A stretch of DNA of 5,611 nucleotides from Patescibacteria group bacterium (GTDB taxonomy: Bacteria > Patescibacteriota > Minisyncoccia > Minisyncoccales > DG-74-1), in assembly GCA_030016465.1 (NCBI GenBank), contig JASEJL010000054.1:1-5611 (forward strand), read 5' to 3'. The translations under genes and the position numbers were made by a program. How positions within the stretch are numbered: position 1 is the first letter of the stretch; each line of letters begins with the position of its first letter. Positions 4,964-5,611 of the stretch are shown here, one piece after another. The notes beneath the pieces were generated by a model. The model had not been told where the DNA came from. It saw only the letters and a list, made by a program, of their open reading frames with translations, and did not search any database.

Positions 4964-5415
4964 TTAGTCATAATCAACAAAATCGTGCAGACTTTTTCTA
5001 GTAAAGACAATAGGTGAAGCAGCAAGATGGTTGAGAATAAAGGTTGGGAAAATACAGAAGGCTTCGGGAGTAGTATACCCGAGACTTTTTTAATTTCTGG
5101 TAAGGAGTTAAGACTCCTAGCCCCATATCTCTTTAGTATCAAACTGATATTCTTTTATCAAAACCAGTTTCTTTTCTTCTTTTTTTTCAATATGATTTTT
5201 TCTAATTCTACTGAAGATTTAACAGGGATATTATAGGGTGCATGGGAACTATCGGAAAGATTTCCTTTCTTGTATTTTTCCAGAGCCAGATAAACTGTCT
5301 TTCTGTTGCATTGCATGGCTTTAGCAGTAGCTTTAACATTTTCTCTTAGCTGATCATAGGTTTCCAGCAGTACCTTTCTGGCAAATTCTACTCCGGCTTC
5401 CTTTTTGATGGTAGC
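4964..5415 (-). pseudogene. Internally deleted IS481-like transposase
   Basis: From 5415 to 5158 on the minus strand an 85-codon frame without a start codon begins right after a TAA at 5416-5418. It has a helix-turn-helix region (ATAKAMQCNRKTVYLALEKY) followed by a linker with VELEKIIL, the usual layout before the integrase core of IS481-like transposases. A run of A and G then breaks the frame; the neighbouring frame continues briefly as RKETGFDKR. Next comes a C-terminal-like tail split over two frames, LTPYQKLK (about 5088-5111) and SLGYTTPEAF (about 5057-5086), ending at TAA 4964-4966. The DDE core, some 200 residues, is missing. Multiple stops and shifts make it non-functional. Family assignment rests on motif recall and is moderate. 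Confidence 0.65.
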
Positions 5416-5611
5416 TTAAGATTATGATATTATCGTCATAGCAAGAACCAAGAGAATTGAGGGTAGGTAATAACTGACTTTTTACCTTTATTCTCTAATA
5501 CCTCTTGTTTTTTTGTATATTCAGGCCACAGAACTTTTACCCGGCTGAAAGCTTTTGCTTCTATTTGTAGAAAAGTGTACATTATCATCATAGCCAAGAG
5601 AGCTTGGACAC
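5416..5611. repeat. Region upstream of the IS481-like remnant with imperfect direct repeats
   Basis: ATTATCGTCATAGCAAGA (from 5429) recurs as ATTATCATCATAGCCAAGA (from 5581) with about two differences, roughly 150 bases apart. CCAAG (5594-5598) and CTTGG (5603-5607) form a short stem at the window edge. A minus-strand frame of 51 codons (5436-5591) lies between the repeats and overlaps an ATG as ATGA, but it has no recognisable motif. It may be part of the transposase's original 5' end. Confidence 0.4.

Noticed and set aside
4945..5236. Short frames on both strands (4945-5142 minus, 5027-5236 plus)
   Set aside because: They run across the decayed IS481-like tail in wrong frames; the recognisable pieces are in the other minus-strand frames.
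5436..5591. 51-codon minus-strand frame as a separate small gene
   Set aside because: No motif, no Shine-Dalgarno and a position directly before a transposase remnant; more likely part of the degraded element.

Overview
This is a 5.6 kb stretch of AT-rich bacterial-type DNA. It carries one short plus-strand run of metabolic and redox genes (483-3169), boxed in by mobile-element material that lies on the minus strand: a decayed DDE transposase at the left edge (1-331), a largely intact IS91-like HUH transposase (2955-4232) and a decayed IS481-like transposase (4964-5415). The organism cannot be named from the window. Oxygen-sensitive style iron-sulfur proteins, a Thermotoga-type single-cluster ferredoxin, low GC, weak or absent Shine-Dalgarno sequences and an atypical PurN-like protein fit an anaerobic bacterium, possibly a Patescibacteria (CPR) lineage. 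That placement is inference and low confidence. Nothing suggests a recoded stop codon.

Core genes. The gene at 483 encodes only the FMN/iron-sulfur synthase core of glutamate synthase, without the glutaminase domain. Three bases after its stop comes a 59-residue ferredoxin, and 50 bases later a thioredoxin domain fused to a ferredoxin-thioredoxin reductase (FTR) catalytic domain. Together they read as a ferredoxin-centred module: reduced ferredoxin could feed both the glutamate synthase core and the FTR domain, which would pass electrons as thiols to the thioredoxin domain on the same chain. After an 84-base stretch that looks like an in-frame coding remnant comes a PurN-like formyltransferase. 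A promoter with an extended -10 about 7 bases before the first start codon suggests a leaderless transcript.

Mobile-element side. The IS91-like transposase runs toward the PurN-like gene and its reading frame overlaps that gene antisense by 215 bases, so the insertion has probably altered the 3' end of one or both genes. Its start codon sits in the loop of a perfect 17-bp inverted repeat. The left-edge transposase remnant also has a hairpin at its start, which buries its Shine-Dalgarno. The right-edge transposase has kept its helix-turn-helix N-terminus and its C-terminal tail but lost the catalytic core.

From 4257 to 4963 no protein gene is visible. The stretch is unusually rich in secondary structure: two perfect GC-rich palindromes with three-base TTC/GAA loops, several AT-rich hairpins and a diverged long inverted repeat (4491-4575 against 4750-4840). 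It may hold non-autonomous element remnants or structured RNA. I found no tRNA, rRNA or CRISPR array.
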